This document shows, in pieces, positions 14,868 to 24,326 of a stretch of DNA of 64,000 bases. The position numbers and the translations under genes are program-made. The stretch comes from Rhodobacter viridis. Its GTDB lineage: Bacteria; Pseudomonadota; Alphaproteobacteria; Rhodobacterales; Rhodobacteraceae. Under the pieces are notes generated by a model that had not been told where the DNA came from, did not search any database, and worked only from the letters and a program-made list of their open reading frames with translations. Each line of letters begins with the position of its first letter. Within the stretch, counting starts at the first letter, position 1. The DNA lies in contig NZ_QJTK01000013.1 in NCBI RefSeq assembly GCF_003217355.1, positions 1 to 64,000 of the forward strand. Direction: 5' to 3'.

Positions 14868-15610
14868 GCGCCGCAAACCGGGTCGGGGCGGGCGGCGGCC
14901 TCGGCCTGACGCGCCCGCGCCGCCGCGGCACGGCGCCACACGACGATCCCGCTCAGCCCGAGGATCAGCATCGCCCCGCCAAGGGCGTCGATCCAGATCC
15001 ATTCCCGCGCCGCGCCAAAGATCGCCTTGCCGGTGTGCAGATCCATCACCAGCTTTTCCAGCGTGTAGGGCGGGGCTTCGCCGGCGGCCATCCCGGCGGC
15101 AAGGGGCGCGGCAAAGTCCGGCGCGCGGCGCGGCGTGCCGGCCGCATCGATGCGCCAGACCCCGGCCTCGGAACTGGCCAGAACCTGATCGCCCTGAACC
15201 GTCAGGGCCTTGAAATCCTCCTGCACCAGACGCCGCCAGGTGCCATCGGTGCCGCGCAGATAGAGCCCCTCGCGCGCCGCGGCAAGCCAGCGCCCCGAGC
15301 CAAGCCGCGCCAGATCGCGCAGATCGGCGCGCAGATCGGCGGACCGCGCCGTCCCGCCCGGCTCGGCCCGCATCAGCCCGTATTTCGTGGCGTAAAGCAA
15401 TGCGCCATCGTCATCTTGCGCCACCGCCCGCAGCTCGTAGCGATGCGCCAGCCCCTGCGCATCGGCGGCGGTCGCGCCGAACCGGGGCAGATGCACCCTG
15501 CCGGTGCCCAGACTGCCGTGATGCGCGATCAAGATCGCGGTGCCGCCCACGATCAGAAACGGCACGATCAGCACGACCGAAACCCAAGTGTGGAGTTTGC
15601 GCAGGCTCAT
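14864..15610 (-). CDS. PepSY-associated membrane protein
   Basis: This 248-residue protein has an N-terminal helix after LRKLHTWVSV and a long periplasmic loop with beta-propeller-like repeats (GALLYATKYGLMR, GRWLAAAREGLYLRG). It has a short segment typical of PepSY-TM proteins (LEKLVMDLHTGKAIFG) and a C-terminal helix (GAMLILGLSGIVVW). Proteins of this type are found with ferric-siderophore receptors and reductases. The gene lies between the receptor and the reductase on the same strand and overlaps the reductase by 4 bp. The reduction role is inferred from context. Confidence 0.85.
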   Translation of the reverse strand: MSLRKLHTWVSVVLIVPFLIVGGTAILIAHHGSLGTGRVHLPRFGATAADAQGLAHRYELRAVAQDDDGALLYATKYGLMRAEPGGTARSADLRADLRDLARLGSGRWLAAAREGLYLRGTDGTWRRLVQEDFKALTVQGDQVLASSEAGVWRIDAAGTPRRAPDFAAPLAAGMAAGEAPPYTLEKLVMDLHTGKAIFGAAREWIWIDALGGAMLILGLSGIVVWRRAAAARARQAEAAARPDPVCGA

Positions 15611-15659
15611 CGATGTCTTTCCTTGCTGCGGGCGGGGGCATCCCGCGCCGATCCGGCCT

Positions 15660-17813
15660 TCAGAAGCGGCGGGTCACGCCGAGGGTGACAAGCGAAGGCC
15701 CGGTCTCGCGGGTGACATCGCCATTTGCGGCATGGGTGACGCGCGCGCCCTCCAGCACGTTCTCGCCCAGCAGATACAACTCGGTGCCGTTGTCGAAATC
15801 GTAGCTGACCTTGAGATCGAGCGTGTCTTCCGACTCGCGCCAGTCGGTGCCGCTGTCGCCCACCGCGGGCAGCTTGCCGGTGTAGTTGTAGGCGGCCATC
15901 AAGATCAACCGCTCGCTCGGGTCAGTCCATTCGACAAAGACATCGCCCCAGAAATTCGGCTGTTCCTTGAACTTGCGCGTCGCCCCGGTGACCGCCACAT
16001 GCAGCTTCGAACTGGCCCAGTTTTCATTGGCGCCAAGGGTGAAGCCGCGCAGAACCGGGCTTTCCAGATGCGCCAGGCTGATGCGCTGCGTCAGCGACAC
16101 GCCCGAGGTGGTGCCATCGCCCACATTCTGCGCCGAAACCACCGTCTTGCCGTCGCGGATCTCGCCGGTTGCGGTGCCTTCCTCGATCACCCCCTTGATG
16201 TTGCGGTGCCACAGTCCGAAAACCAGTTCGGCATGATCACCCTTGAAGGTCAGGTCGAGATCGTAGGTATTGGCCGGCTGCGGATCGAGATCGGGGTTGC
16301 CCACCGTCAGCGTGCTGCCCGAGGTGGTTTCGAACGGGGCGAGCAGGTCGAATTTCGGCCTGTTGACCGACCGCCCGAGCCCCCCTGAAAGCGTCCAGCG
16401 GTCATTGATCTGCCAGCTTGCCGCCAGCGAGGGCAGCAGATCGCGGGCCTTGCCCTCGGCGCGCAGGCCCGAGCCGATCGAGGTTCCCTCGAGCGTCACT
16501 GCCTCGAAGCGCAGGCCGGGTTTCAGCGTCACCGTCCCGCCCAGATCGAATTTGCCCATGACATAGGCCGCGCGGTAGCTTTCGTCGAGCGCGTAGCTTT
16601 CCTTGCCGGTGGCCACGGCGCCATTCGACACCTTGGTCTTGTCGCGGCTCTTGTCACGCAGGGCGAGACCGAATTTCAGCTCGCCCGCGACGGCGCCCAG
16701 ATGGATCGGCGTCTTGGCGTCGACCTCCAGGGTGCGGTTCACGTCGGCCTTGTCCTCGGTCTCCAGCTTGCCTGTCCCCGCGCCTGCGGCGGTCGTGGTG
16801 GTGGTTGCGGCGGTCTTGTCCTCGTCGCCGCGCATGTAGCCTGCCCGTGCCTCGATGTCGAAGCCGCCGATCTGCTCGCCCCAAGACAGGGTGGCGCCGC
16901 GCGTCTGTTTCGTCTTGTCCTCGGCGCCCGTCTCGGAGCCGTTGAACGCGCCGTCAGCCGTCAGCTTCTGCAGGTCCTTCGTCTTTTCCTCGGTCTGATC
17001 CAGATAGACCGGCTTGAAGCGAAAGGTGCCGATCTCGCTGCGCCACATCACATCGCCCAGAAATTCCCGCGCGGGCTGGGGCTTTTCCTCCAGCGTGCGT
17101 TCGACCGCCCCCGAGGGCGAAGTCTTGACCTTGGTCTTCGAGGCGCCGTCACGGGCGATGTTGATCACCGCCTGCGCACCGAAATCGGCGGTGAACATGC
17201 CGCCGATATGGCCCGAAATCCCGAAATTCCCAATCCCGTCCGAGGTTTGCCCGCCCCGAACCGAAAGCGTCCGGGTCAGGGTTTCGGGGATGTCCTTGCT
17301 GTGCAGGATCACCTTGCCTGCGATACCGTCGGTCTCCATGTCGGCGGTTTTCGTGCGCACCACCTCGACCTGGTCGATCATCGCCACCGGGAAACGGTCA
17401 AGGTTGAACTCCCGTTTCTCGCCGCCGTCGGGCAGTTGATAGCCGTCGACCAGCGTGCGGGTGTATTCCTTGTCGAGGCCCATGATCCGGGCGTCCTTGT
17501 CCTCGCCCGGGCCGCCGCCGGTGGTGATCGTCGGCAAGCGCTTGATCAGCGCATTGGCCCGCGCTCCGGTGGGCAGGCGGTCGAATTGCGAGGCGTCAAG
17601 CGTCGCGCCCGGCAGGTCGGCACGCCCGACACCGCGGCCAAGACATTCGGGGCGGGTATCGGCCTCGGCCCGGGCCGCGCCGCGCGGCAGGCAATGGGCG
17701 GCGCTGGTGCCGTTCACGAGGATCGTGTCGAGGGCGAACACCCCGGCCGCATCGGGGCCGGCCTCTTCAGCGGTGGCGTGAAAACCCGGCAAGATCAAAA
17801 CCGTGCTCAGCAA
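15660..17813 (-). CDS. TonB-dependent outer-membrane receptor
   Basis: TonB-dependent receptors import iron chelates or similar cargo across the outer membrane. This 717-residue protein has a plug domain (about 60-200, with VEVVRTKTADMETDGIAGKV) and a beta-barrel ending in the expected aromatic residue (VTLGVTRRF). The reading frame can only begin at the TTG at 17813, because a TAG lies five codons upstream. The codons after that TAG already read as a signal peptide (RFLLLSTVLILPG), so the true start may be in another frame (see findings). It heads a minus-strand group with the PepSY and reductase genes, divergent from the ferric ABC importer. Confidence 0.88.
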   Translation of the reverse strand: MLSTVLILPGFHATAEEAGPDAAGVFALDTILVNGTSAAHCLPRGAARAEADTRPECLGRGVGRADLPGATLDASQFDRLPTGARANALIKRLPTITTGGGPGEDKDARIMGLDKEYTRTLVDGYQLPDGGEKREFNLDRFPVAMIDQVEVVRTKTADMETDGIAGKVILHSKDIPETLTRTLSVRGGQTSDGIGNFGISGHIGGMFTADFGAQAVINIARDGASKTKVKTSPSGAVERTLEEKPQPAREFLGDVMWRSEIGTFRFKPVYLDQTEEKTKDLQKLTADGAFNGSETGAEDKTKQTRGATLSWGEQIGGFDIEARAGYMRGDEDKTAATTTTTAAGAGTGKLETEDKADVNRTLEVDAKTPIHLGAVAGELKFGLALRDKSRDKTKVSNGAVATGKESYALDESYRAAYVMGKFDLGGTVTLKPGLRFEAVTLEGTSIGSGLRAEGKARDLLPSLAASWQINDRWTLSGGLGRSVNRPKFDLLAPFETTSGSTLTVGNPDLDPQPANTYDLDLTFKGDHAELVFGLWHRNIKGVIEEGTATGEIRDGKTVVSAQNVGDGTTSGVSLTQRISLAHLESPVLRGFTLGANENWASSKLHVAVTGATRKFKEQPNFWGDVFVEWTDPSERLILMAAYNYTGKLPAVGDSGTDWRESEDTLDLKVSYDFDNGTELYLLGENVLEGARVTHAANGDVTRETGPSLVTLGVTRRF

Positions 17814-17983
17814 GAGAAAACGCGTCTACCCCATCCCTGGGCGCTCTGGCCCATGTTCGATTCCGTGGTGAGGCCCTGGCGGTCTGGCTTGAGCAGGACC
17901 GCGATCAATTATCCGACAGAAAAAGTCAAGTATTCGCGATGCCACCGAGGCCAAGGATTGGTTTTTTCCTGACGCCTGCCTAA

Positions 17984-19069
17984 ATGGGGCGCATGACCGC
18001 CGCGCCCTTGCCCCCCGCCCCCGCCCCTGCTCTCGTCCTCGATGCCCTCAGCCGCCGCTTTGGCGCGGTGACGGCGCTCGAGACCATCTCGCTGTCCCTC
18101 GCCGAGGGCGAAATCCTGTGTCTGCTGGGCGCTTCGGGCTGCGGGAAATCGACGCTGCTGCGGCTGATCGCCGGGATCGAGCGGCCCGACAGCGGCACCG
18201 TCACCCTGTCCGGGCGGGTGCTGTCGGGGCCGGGGGTCTTCGTCGAGCCCGAGGCGCGCGGCATCGGCTTCATGTTTCAGGATTACGCGCTCTTTCCGCA
18301 TCTGAGCGTGGCCGAGAACGTCGCCTTCGGGCTGCGCGGGCAACCGCGCGGGCAGGTGCAGGCCCGGGTGGCCGAGGTGCTGGCGGTGGCGGGCGTCGGC
18401 TCTCTGGCCGAGCGTTACCCGCACATGCTTTCGGGCGGCGAAAGCCAGCGCGTGGCGCTGGCGCGGGCTTTGGCGCCAAGACCCGGCCTTTTGTTGATGG
18501 ACGAGCCGTTTTCGAACCTCGATCAGGGGCTGCGCGAAACCGTCCGGGCCGAGACGCTGGCGCTGTTGCGGCAGATGCGGGTGGGGGCGATCATCGTCAC
18601 CCATGACCCCGCCGAGGCTTTGGCGGTGGCGGACCGGCTGGCGCTGATGCATCGCGGCCGGATCGAGGCGCTGGCCGAGCCGCGCCAGGTTTATCATTCC
18701 CCGCCAACGCTTTATGCCGCGCGCTTTCTGGGGCCGGGCACCGCCTTGCCCGGGGTGGTGCGGGGCGGTGTGCTGGCCACGCCGCTGGGCCGCTTTGACG
18801 CGCCGGATCTGGCCGAGGGGGCGGCGGCGGTGGCGTTTTTCCGCCCGCAGGCGCTTTCGCTGTGCGACCCGGCCGAGGGGGCGGCGGCGCGGGTGACGGC
18901 TTGCGCCTTTCTGGGCGCACAGGAGCGGCTCTCCCTGCGGCTCGAAGAAAGCGGGGCCGAGGTGCAGCTTGATCTGCCCGCCGCTCAGCCCCCGCGCGCC
19001 CTCTCGCGCATCGGCGTGCGGCTTGACCCGGACGCGGTGCGGGTCTTTGGCCCTTCGGCGCAAATGTGA
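17984..19069 (+). CDS. Ferric-iron ABC transporter ATP-binding protein (FbpC-like)
   Basis: This 361-residue ATPase has Walker A GASGCGKST, the Q-loop FMFQDYALFPHL, signature LSGGESQRVALARAL, Walker B LLLMDEP and the H-loop VTHDPAEAL. A C-terminal TOBE-like regulatory domain follows. It energises uptake with the binding protein and permease encoded downstream. The start could also be the ATG at 17993. It is the first plus-strand gene of the locus and is divergent from the TonB-dependent receptor, so both probably respond to iron, but I could not identify a certain Fur or RirA box in the 170-bp gap. Confidence 0.92.
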   Translation: MGRMTAAPLPPAPAPALVLDALSRRFGAVTALETISLSLAEGEILCLLGASGCGKSTLLRLIAGIERPDSGTVTLSGRVLSGPGVFVEPEARGIGFMFQDYALFPHLSVAENVAFGLRGQPRGQVQARVAEVLAVAGVGSLAERYPHMLSGGESQRVALARALAPRPGLLLMDEPFSNLDQGLRETVRAETLALLRQMRVGAIIVTHDPAEALAVADRLALMHRGRIEALAEPRQVYHSPPTLYAARFLGPGTALPGVVRGGVLATPLGRFDAPDLAEGAAAVAFFRPQALSLCDPAEGAAARVTACAFLGAQERLSLRLEESGAEVQLDLPAAQPPRALSRIGVRLDPDAVRVFGPSAQM

Positions 19070-19171
19070 CTGAAACACTCATATTTAATTATTGACCAAA
19101 TCAGTATGGCATGGCATCCGGGGCAGGCCCCTTGCGGGCGACATGACCTTTTCCGCCCCGGAGGCTCTGCC

Positions 19172-20185
19172 ATGACCCTTTCCCTGCGCGCTCTGCTGGC
19201 CACCACGCTGCTCTGCGCCCCCGCAACCCTCAGCGCGGCCGAGCTCAACCTTTACACCTCGCGCGAGCCGAAGCTGGTCGAGCCGCTGCTGGCCGCCTTC
19301 ACCGCCGAAACCGGGATCACGGTCACCACGGTGTTCCTGAAAGACGGTCTGGCCGAGCGGGTCGCGGCCGAGGGCGCCGCCTCGCCCGCCGATGTGCTGA
19401 TGGCGGTCGATGTCGGCAACATGGCCGATCTGGCCGACAAGGGTCTGACGCAAGCCATTGACTCGGAAGCAGTTCTGGCGGCGGTGCCCGCGGCGTTGCG
19501 CGATCCGGCCAATCAATGGGTGGCGCTCTCGATGCGGGCGCGTGTCGTCTATGCCGCCAAGGATCTGGGCCTGAGCGCGATCACCTATGAAGATCTGGCC
19601 GATCCGAAATGGGCGGGCAAGATCTGCATCCGCTCGGGCCAGCACCCCTACAACACCGGGCTTTTTGCCGCCTATCTGGCGCATCACGGGGCGGAAGCGA
19701 CCGAGACCTGGCTGGCCGGTCTCAAGGCGAACCTTGCGCGCAAGCCGGGCGGCGGCGATCGCGATGGCGCCAAGGACATTCTGGGCGGCATCTGCGACAT
19801 CGCCGTGGCGAATTCCTATTACGTCGGGTTGATGCGCACCAACGAAAAGGAACCCGAGCAAAAGGCCTGGGGCGAGGCGATCACCGTGCTGCTGCCCACG
19901 TTCAAGGACGGCGGCACGCATGTGAACATCTCCGGCGCGGCGATTGCGAAACACGCGCCGCACAAGGCCGAGGCGGTGCAGCTGCTCGAATATCTCACCT
20001 CGGAACCGGCGCAAAAGCTCTATGCCGAGGCGAATTTCGAATATCCGGTCCGCGCGGGGGCCGCGCTTGCGCCGATCGTCGCCTCCTTCGGCCCGCTTGC
20101 CGTCGATCCGCTGCCGCTGACCGAGGTGGTCAAGGCGCGCAAGGCGGCAAGCGAACTGGTCGACAAGGTCGGTTTCGAGAACTGA
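19172..20185 (+). CDS. Ferric-iron ABC transporter periplasmic binding protein (FbpA-like)
   Basis: This 337-residue protein has a signal peptide (1-22, ending LSAA) and begins its mature part with ELNLYTSREPKL, typical of FbpA/FutA-type ferric-binding proteins. The adjacent tyrosines that hold Fe3+ are visible in ANSYYVGL. The ATG at 19172 is chosen because GGAGG precedes it and the signal peptide starts there. The 100-bp gap after the ATPase gene is AT-rich and may hold its own promoter. The order ATPase, binding protein, permease differs from the usual fbpABC order. Confidence 0.92.
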   Translation: MTLSLRALLATTLLCAPATLSAAELNLYTSREPKLVEPLLAAFTAETGITVTTVFLKDGLAERVAAEGAASPADVLMAVDVGNMADLADKGLTQAIDSEAVLAAVPAALRDPANQWVALSMRARVVYAAKDLGLSAITYEDLADPKWAGKICIRSGQHPYNTGLFAAYLAHHGAEATETWLAGLKANLARKPGGGDRDGAKDILGGICDIAVANSYYVGLMRTNEKEPEQKAWGEAITVLLPTFKDGGTHVNISGAAIAKHAPHKAEAVQLLEYLTSEPAQKLYAEANFEYPVRAGAALAPIVASFGPLAVDPLPLTEVVKARKAASELVDKVGFEN

Positions 20186-20193
20186 GCCCGGCC

Positions 20194-21888
20194 GTGGCCG
20201 CAATCGACGCGAACCTTGCGCCGCCGCCGCCGCGTCGCCAGACCCGTCCCCTTTCCGGGGGCGGGTTTGCGTGGGTTCTGGCCAGCGCGCTGGTGGCGGC
20301 TCTGGTGATCGCGCCGGTTCTCGCGCTGATCTGGCAAGCGGCGCAGGGCTCGACCGGGCTTTGGAGCCATCTTTGGGCGCATGTTCTGGCGCCCGCGCTG
20401 GGGCAAACCGCGCTGTTGCTGGCCGGGGTCGGGCTGGTGGTCACGGTGCTTGGCACGGGGCTTGCCTGGCTTGTCGCGGCGCATGACTTTCCGGGCCGCC
20501 GCTGGCTCGATTGGGCGCTGCTGTTGCCGCTGGCGGTGCCAAGCTACATCATCGCCTTCGTCTATCTCGAACTCTCACATCCGCTTGGCCCGCTGCAGGA
20601 GGGGCTGCGGGCGATGCTGGGCTACAGCTCGCCGCGCGAATTTCGCCTGCCCGACATCCGCTCGCTTGCGGGGGCGATTTTCCTTTTGGGGCTGGTGCTT
20701 TACCCCTATGTCTATCTGCCGGTGCGGGCGATGTTCGCGATGCAGGCGGCGGGGCTTCTCGAGGCCGGGCGGATGCTTGGCTGCACCCGCGCGCGGCTTT
20801 TCACCCGGCTGGCGCTGCCGCTGGCCCGCCCGGCCATCGCGGTGGGGGCAAGCCTTGCGCTGATGGAAACGCTCAACGACATCGGCGCCGCGGAATTCCT
20901 TGGCGTGCGCACCCTCACCGTCTCGATCTATGCCACCTGGGTCACCCGGTCGGACCTGCCCGGGGCGGCGCAGATTGCGCTTGTCATGCTGGTGGTGGTG
21001 GCGGGGCTCGTTGCCTGCGAGCGGCTGGCGCGGCGGCAGCAGCGGTTTGCGGGCGGGGCCCAGCGGATCCGCCCGCTGGAGCCGGTTCGGCTGGCGGGCC
21101 TTGCCGGCTGGGGGGCGCTGGGGCTTGGCCTTGTGCCGGTGGCGCTGGGCTTTGGCGCGCCGCTGATCTGGCTGCTGTCCGAGGCGGGCAGCCGCATCGC
21201 CAGCGCCGGGATTTCCGCGCAGCTTTGGGCGGAACTGCGCGCCACCCTTTGCCTTGCGGGGTCCGCCACGCTGGCGGTTTTGATCGGCGGGATGGCCGTC
21301 AGCTTTGCCGCCCGGCTGGTGCCGGGGCGACTGACCGAGACGCTGGGGCGGCTTGCCAGCCTTGGCTATGCGATGCCCGGAACCGTGGTGGCGCTGGGGG
21401 TTCTGGTGCCGACGGGGGCGCTGGATCGGTGGATCGACCGGGGCACCGAGGCCGCTTTCGGGCAGGGCACGGGGCTTTTGCTGATCGGATCGGGGGTGGC
21501 GCTTGGCTATGCCTATCTGGTGCGGTTTCTGGCGATTTCGGTGGGCGGCGTTGAAAGCGGTCTGGCGCAGATCCCCCGCGCGCTCGATCACGCCGCGCGC
21601 AGCCTTGGGCACGGGCCGGGGGCCAGCCTGCGCCGCCTGCATCTGCCGCTGCTGCGTCCCGCGCTCATCGCCGCGGCGCTGCTGGTTTTTGTCGATACGA
21701 TGAAGGAGCTGTCGGCCACGCTGCTGCTGCGTCCGCTTGGCGTCGAGACTTTGGCCACCCATCTTTACGGCGAGGCGGCGCGTGGCAGTTACGAAGACGG
21801 CGCCATTGCCGCGCTTGCCATTGTCGCCGCAGGCATCGGCCCGGTCATCGCGCTGTCCCGGATCGGGCGGGCAAAACCGGGGGGCTGA
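20194..21888 (+). CDS. Ferric-iron ABC transporter permease (FbpB-like)
   Basis: This 564-residue inner-membrane protein is a duplicated permease with about twelve helices. It has two ATPase-coupling loops, EAGRMLGCTRARLF in the first half and HAARSLGHGPGASL in the second, as in FbpB/SfuB. The only sensible start is the GTG at 20194, nine bases after the binding-protein stop; the open frame continues upstream inside that gene but is a shadow there. It completes the ferric importer. Confidence 0.9.
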   Translation: MAAIDANLAPPPPRRQTRPLSGGGFAWVLASALVAALVIAPVLALIWQAAQGSTGLWSHLWAHVLAPALGQTALLLAGVGLVVTVLGTGLAWLVAAHDFPGRRWLDWALLLPLAVPSYIIAFVYLELSHPLGPLQEGLRAMLGYSSPREFRLPDIRSLAGAIFLLGLVLYPYVYLPVRAMFAMQAAGLLEAGRMLGCTRARLFTRLALPLARPAIAVGASLALMETLNDIGAAEFLGVRTLTVSIYATWVTRSDLPGAAQIALVMLVVVAGLVACERLARRQQRFAGGAQRIRPLEPVRLAGLAGWGALGLGLVPVALGFGAPLIWLLSEAGSRIASAGISAQLWAELRATLCLAGSATLAVLIGGMAVSFAARLVPGRLTETLGRLASLGYAMPGTVVALGVLVPTGALDRWIDRGTEAAFGQGTGLLLIGSGVALGYAYLVRFLAISVGGVESGLAQIPRALDHAARSLGHGPGASLRRLHLPLLRPALIAAALLVFVDTMKELSATLLLRPLGVETLATHLYGEAARGSYEDGAIAALAIVAAGIGPVIALSRIGRAKPGG

Positions 21889-21962
21889 GGCGCACGGGCG
21901 GGATCAGACCCCGCGCGCCCCTGCGATCAACCAGCAGGCGGGCCCCGTCACACAGGCGACGC

Positions 21963-22220
21963 ATGTCAGCCGCCAGTGCCGATCGGGCACGGCTCGCCAC
22001 GCATCAAAGCGCCGAGGTCGTCTAGGAATCGATCCGTGCGATGAGCGCGATCGAAGACGGGTCGGAACGGATCGCCCGCATCCTGTCGGTGATCGATGAC
22101 ATCGCCGTCCAGACCAACCTTCTGGCGCTGAACGACATGGCCCGTCAGCTCTGGGATGCGATGGTGGCCTTCAAATCGACCGAGGCCACGGCCGAGTTGC
22201 AACCTTTCCGCCGCGCCAGC
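21963..22220 (+). pseudogene. Remnant of a methyl-accepting chemotaxis protein
   Basis: One frame reads as the end of a chemoreceptor signalling domain: LATHQSAEVV, then a TAG stop at 22023, then ESIRAMSAIEDGSERI and the hairpin-tip motif IDDIAVQTNLLALN. After ALN the conserved adaptor-binding continuation is deleted. The frame jumps to what looks like the receptor C-terminus (MARQLWDAMVAFKSTE). An in-frame stop plus a deletion means it cannot make a working receptor. No other chemotaxis gene is nearby. Confidence 0.8.
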
Positions 22221-22280
22221 CGAGCAGGGCCAACAGCCCCCGGGGGTCGCTTGCCGACCTCCGGGGGATCGGATTTGCCC

Positions 22281-23585
22281 CTATCGCTTCGCCGTCGTGC
22301 TGCGGCGCCGGTTTTCCGAGCGGCGCACCAGCACGTAGGTCGTCCAACCCACCAGTCCCGATCCGAGCAGGAAGCCCAGATAGGCGATCGGCCAGGGGAT
22401 CGACTGCGTCATCATGCTGAACTCGGACATGCCGCCGATGCCTGCCAGCACGTTGATCGGCATGATCACCACCGAGAACATCGTCAGTTGCTGCACGCGC
22501 CGGTTCTGGTTGATGTTGATGAAACCGATCGTCGCATCCATCAGGAAGTTGATCTTGTCGAAGAGAAACGCCGTATGGCTGTTCAGGCTGTCGATATTGC
22601 GCAGGATCTGCTTGCAATCGACGAATTGCTCGCCCGACAAGGCCTTGATCTGGATGAGAAATGCCAGCGCCCTTTGCGTGTCGAGGATATTCGAGCGGAT
22701 CCGCCCGTTCAGGTCTTCCTCCTCGGCGATATCGGCCAGAACCGCCGCCGCCTCGGCATCCGACATCTTTTCCGACAGCACATGTTTGCCCGCGCGGCTC
22801 AGCGTCTTGTAGATATCCTCGAGCGAGTCCGCGGAATATTGCACGTCGGCGCCGTAAAGGCTGAGCAGCAGATCGAAGCAATCCTTGGTCGTGTCGGCCA
22901 TGGTGCCGATCTGGCGCCGATGCAGCCGAAACACCGGCAATTCCTCGTTGCGCAGCGAAAACAGGATGCCGCGATGCACGATGAACGCCACCGGTACCGA
23001 GCGCGAATTGCCCTCGCGGTCGAGCAGGAAGTTCGAATGCAGATGCAGCTCGCCCCCCTCCTCGATGTGAAAGCGCGAGGTGACCTCGAGATCGGTGGTA
23101 TCGCCCGGGTCGGGCAGCGCCAGCCCGAAGAGCTCGCCCACATAGGCCCGCTCGGCCGCAGAGGCATTCAGCATGTCGATCCAGAACGGCGTCACATCCT
23201 TCAGATCGCTCTTGCGGGTGACGCTGATCTGGCGCAGCCGGCCGTCCTTCAGTTCGAAGGCATGGACGTGATTGGCGGAAAACCGCGGCTCGTGCAGCCC
23301 GGCAAGCCGCTCGCGCAGATCGGCGTCCAGCTCCCACAGGATCTCGTTCTGCCGCTCTTCGGAAATGCGCTGCCAGACCTGCGACGCTTCCTCGAGCGGC
23401 AGGTCCTGCAACAGGCCCGCAATCTGCGCCACCGAGAGACCGGCCAGGGTGCGCTCGATCTCGACCAGATGCTGACGCTGCAGGATGGTCTCGACGACCT
23501 CCTGATTGCTGCTCTGGTTGCTGCGCACCAGATCTTCGACAAGGCGCTGCTTGCGCAGCAAATCCCGAATGGTGTCCACGAACAT
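22281..23585 (-). CDS. CorA-family Mg2+ channel with MgtE-N-like domain
   Basis: CorA proteins are pentameric Mg2+/Co2+ channels of the inner membrane. In this 434-residue protein, residues about 38-94 (LVEIERTLAGLSVAQIAGLL and QNEILWELDADLRERL) resemble the helical MgtE N-domain that senses Mg2+. A CorA cytoplasmic domain with a long stalk helix follows, then two C-terminal helices. The signature after the first helix is GGMSEFSMMT, so the canonical GMN reads GMS. The ATG at 23585 is chosen because AAAGGTGG precedes it. The extended frame upstream is a shadow. Confidence 0.88.
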   Translation of the reverse strand: MFVDTIRDLLRKQRLVEDLVRSNQSSNQEVVETILQRQHLVEIERTLAGLSVAQIAGLLQDLPLEEASQVWQRISEERQNEILWELDADLRERLAGLHEPRFSANHVHAFELKDGRLRQISVTRKSDLKDVTPFWIDMLNASAAERAYVGELFGLALPDPGDTTDLEVTSRFHIEEGGELHLHSNFLLDREGNSRSVPVAFIVHRGILFSLRNEELPVFRLHRRQIGTMADTTKDCFDLLLSLYGADVQYSADSLEDIYKTLSRAGKHVLSEKMSDAEAAAVLADIAEEEDLNGRIRSNILDTQRALAFLIQIKALSGEQFVDCKQILRNIDSLNSHTAFLFDKINFLMDATIGFININQNRRVQQLTMFSVVIMPINVLAGIGGMSEFSMMTQSIPWPIAYLGFLLGSGLVGWTTYVLVRRSENRRRSTTAKR

Positions 23586-23797
23586 TTCGCCACCACCTTT
23601 CCTTGCCCGCCGCTCTGGCAGAAACCTGCGCGTCAGGCAATCCTTTCGGCACGCCCGGATCGGGCCTTGAGGCCGAGGCCGCGGGGCGCGGACCGCCACG
23701 CCCCATTGCCGGGTATCGAATCCGCCCTAAAGTCCGGTAAAGGCCCCCTCGCCTTCCGGGATTGCCGGGCGAGAGGATGCCAGCGGAGGATGTGCCG

Positions 23798-24274
23798 ATG
23801 ATCCCTGACCTCGACCCGACGCGGGACCTGAGTTTCACCCGTCCACTCGCCGCGCCGCGACGGCTGATCTGGGAGTGCTGGACCCGCCCCGAGCACATCC
23901 CGCAGTTCTTCATCCCCGCCCCGAACCGGGTGACGGCGGTGGCGATCGAGCTGCGCATCGGCGGCCGCTTCGACACCACCTTTGACGTGGCGGGGCAAAG
24001 GATCGACAACCGCGGCGTCTATCTGGAGATCGTGCCGCAGGAAAAGCTTGTCTTCACCGACAGCTACACCGAGGGCTGGGTGCCCGCGCCCGAGCCCTTC
24101 CTGACCGCGATCCTGCTTTTCGCCGATGCCCCGGATGGCGGCACGCTTTACACCGCGATTGCCCGCCACCGCAGCGCCGAGGCCTGCCAGCAGCACGCGG
24201 CGATGGGCTTCTTCGAGGGCTGGGGCATCGTGGCGGACCAGCTTGAAGCCTATGCGAAAACGCTGAGGACATGA
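23798..24274 (+). CDS. SRPBCC/AHSA1-domain protein
   Basis: This 158-residue protein has the AHSA1-type START fold: LSFTRPLAAPRRLIWECWT at the N-terminus, a beta-sheet with GGRFDTTFDV, VPQEKLVFTDSYTEGW in the middle, and the C-terminal helix GFFEGWGIVADQLEAY. Such proteins bind small hydrophobic ligands, and most have no known function. The ATG at 23798 has an AGCGGAGGA site just upstream, better than the earlier in-frame ATGs. It is divergent from the CorA gene. Confidence 0.88.
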   Translation: MIPDLDPTRDLSFTRPLAAPRRLIWECWTRPEHIPQFFIPAPNRVTAVAIELRIGGRFDTTFDVAGQRIDNRGVYLEIVPQEKLVFTDSYTEGWVPAPEPFLTAILLFADAPDGGTLYTAIARHRSAEACQQHAAMGFFEGWGIVADQLEAYAKTLRT

Positions 24275-24326
24275 GCGATCTCGTCGCCCGCGCCTGAAGC
24301 GTGGCCCGGCGGGAGGCGGTTTCCGC

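Noticed and set aside
19070-19171. Fur or RirA box before the ferric-binding protein gene
   Set aside because: The stretch is AT-rich with TGA/TCA half-sites, but spacing and symmetry do not fit a known box well enough to call.
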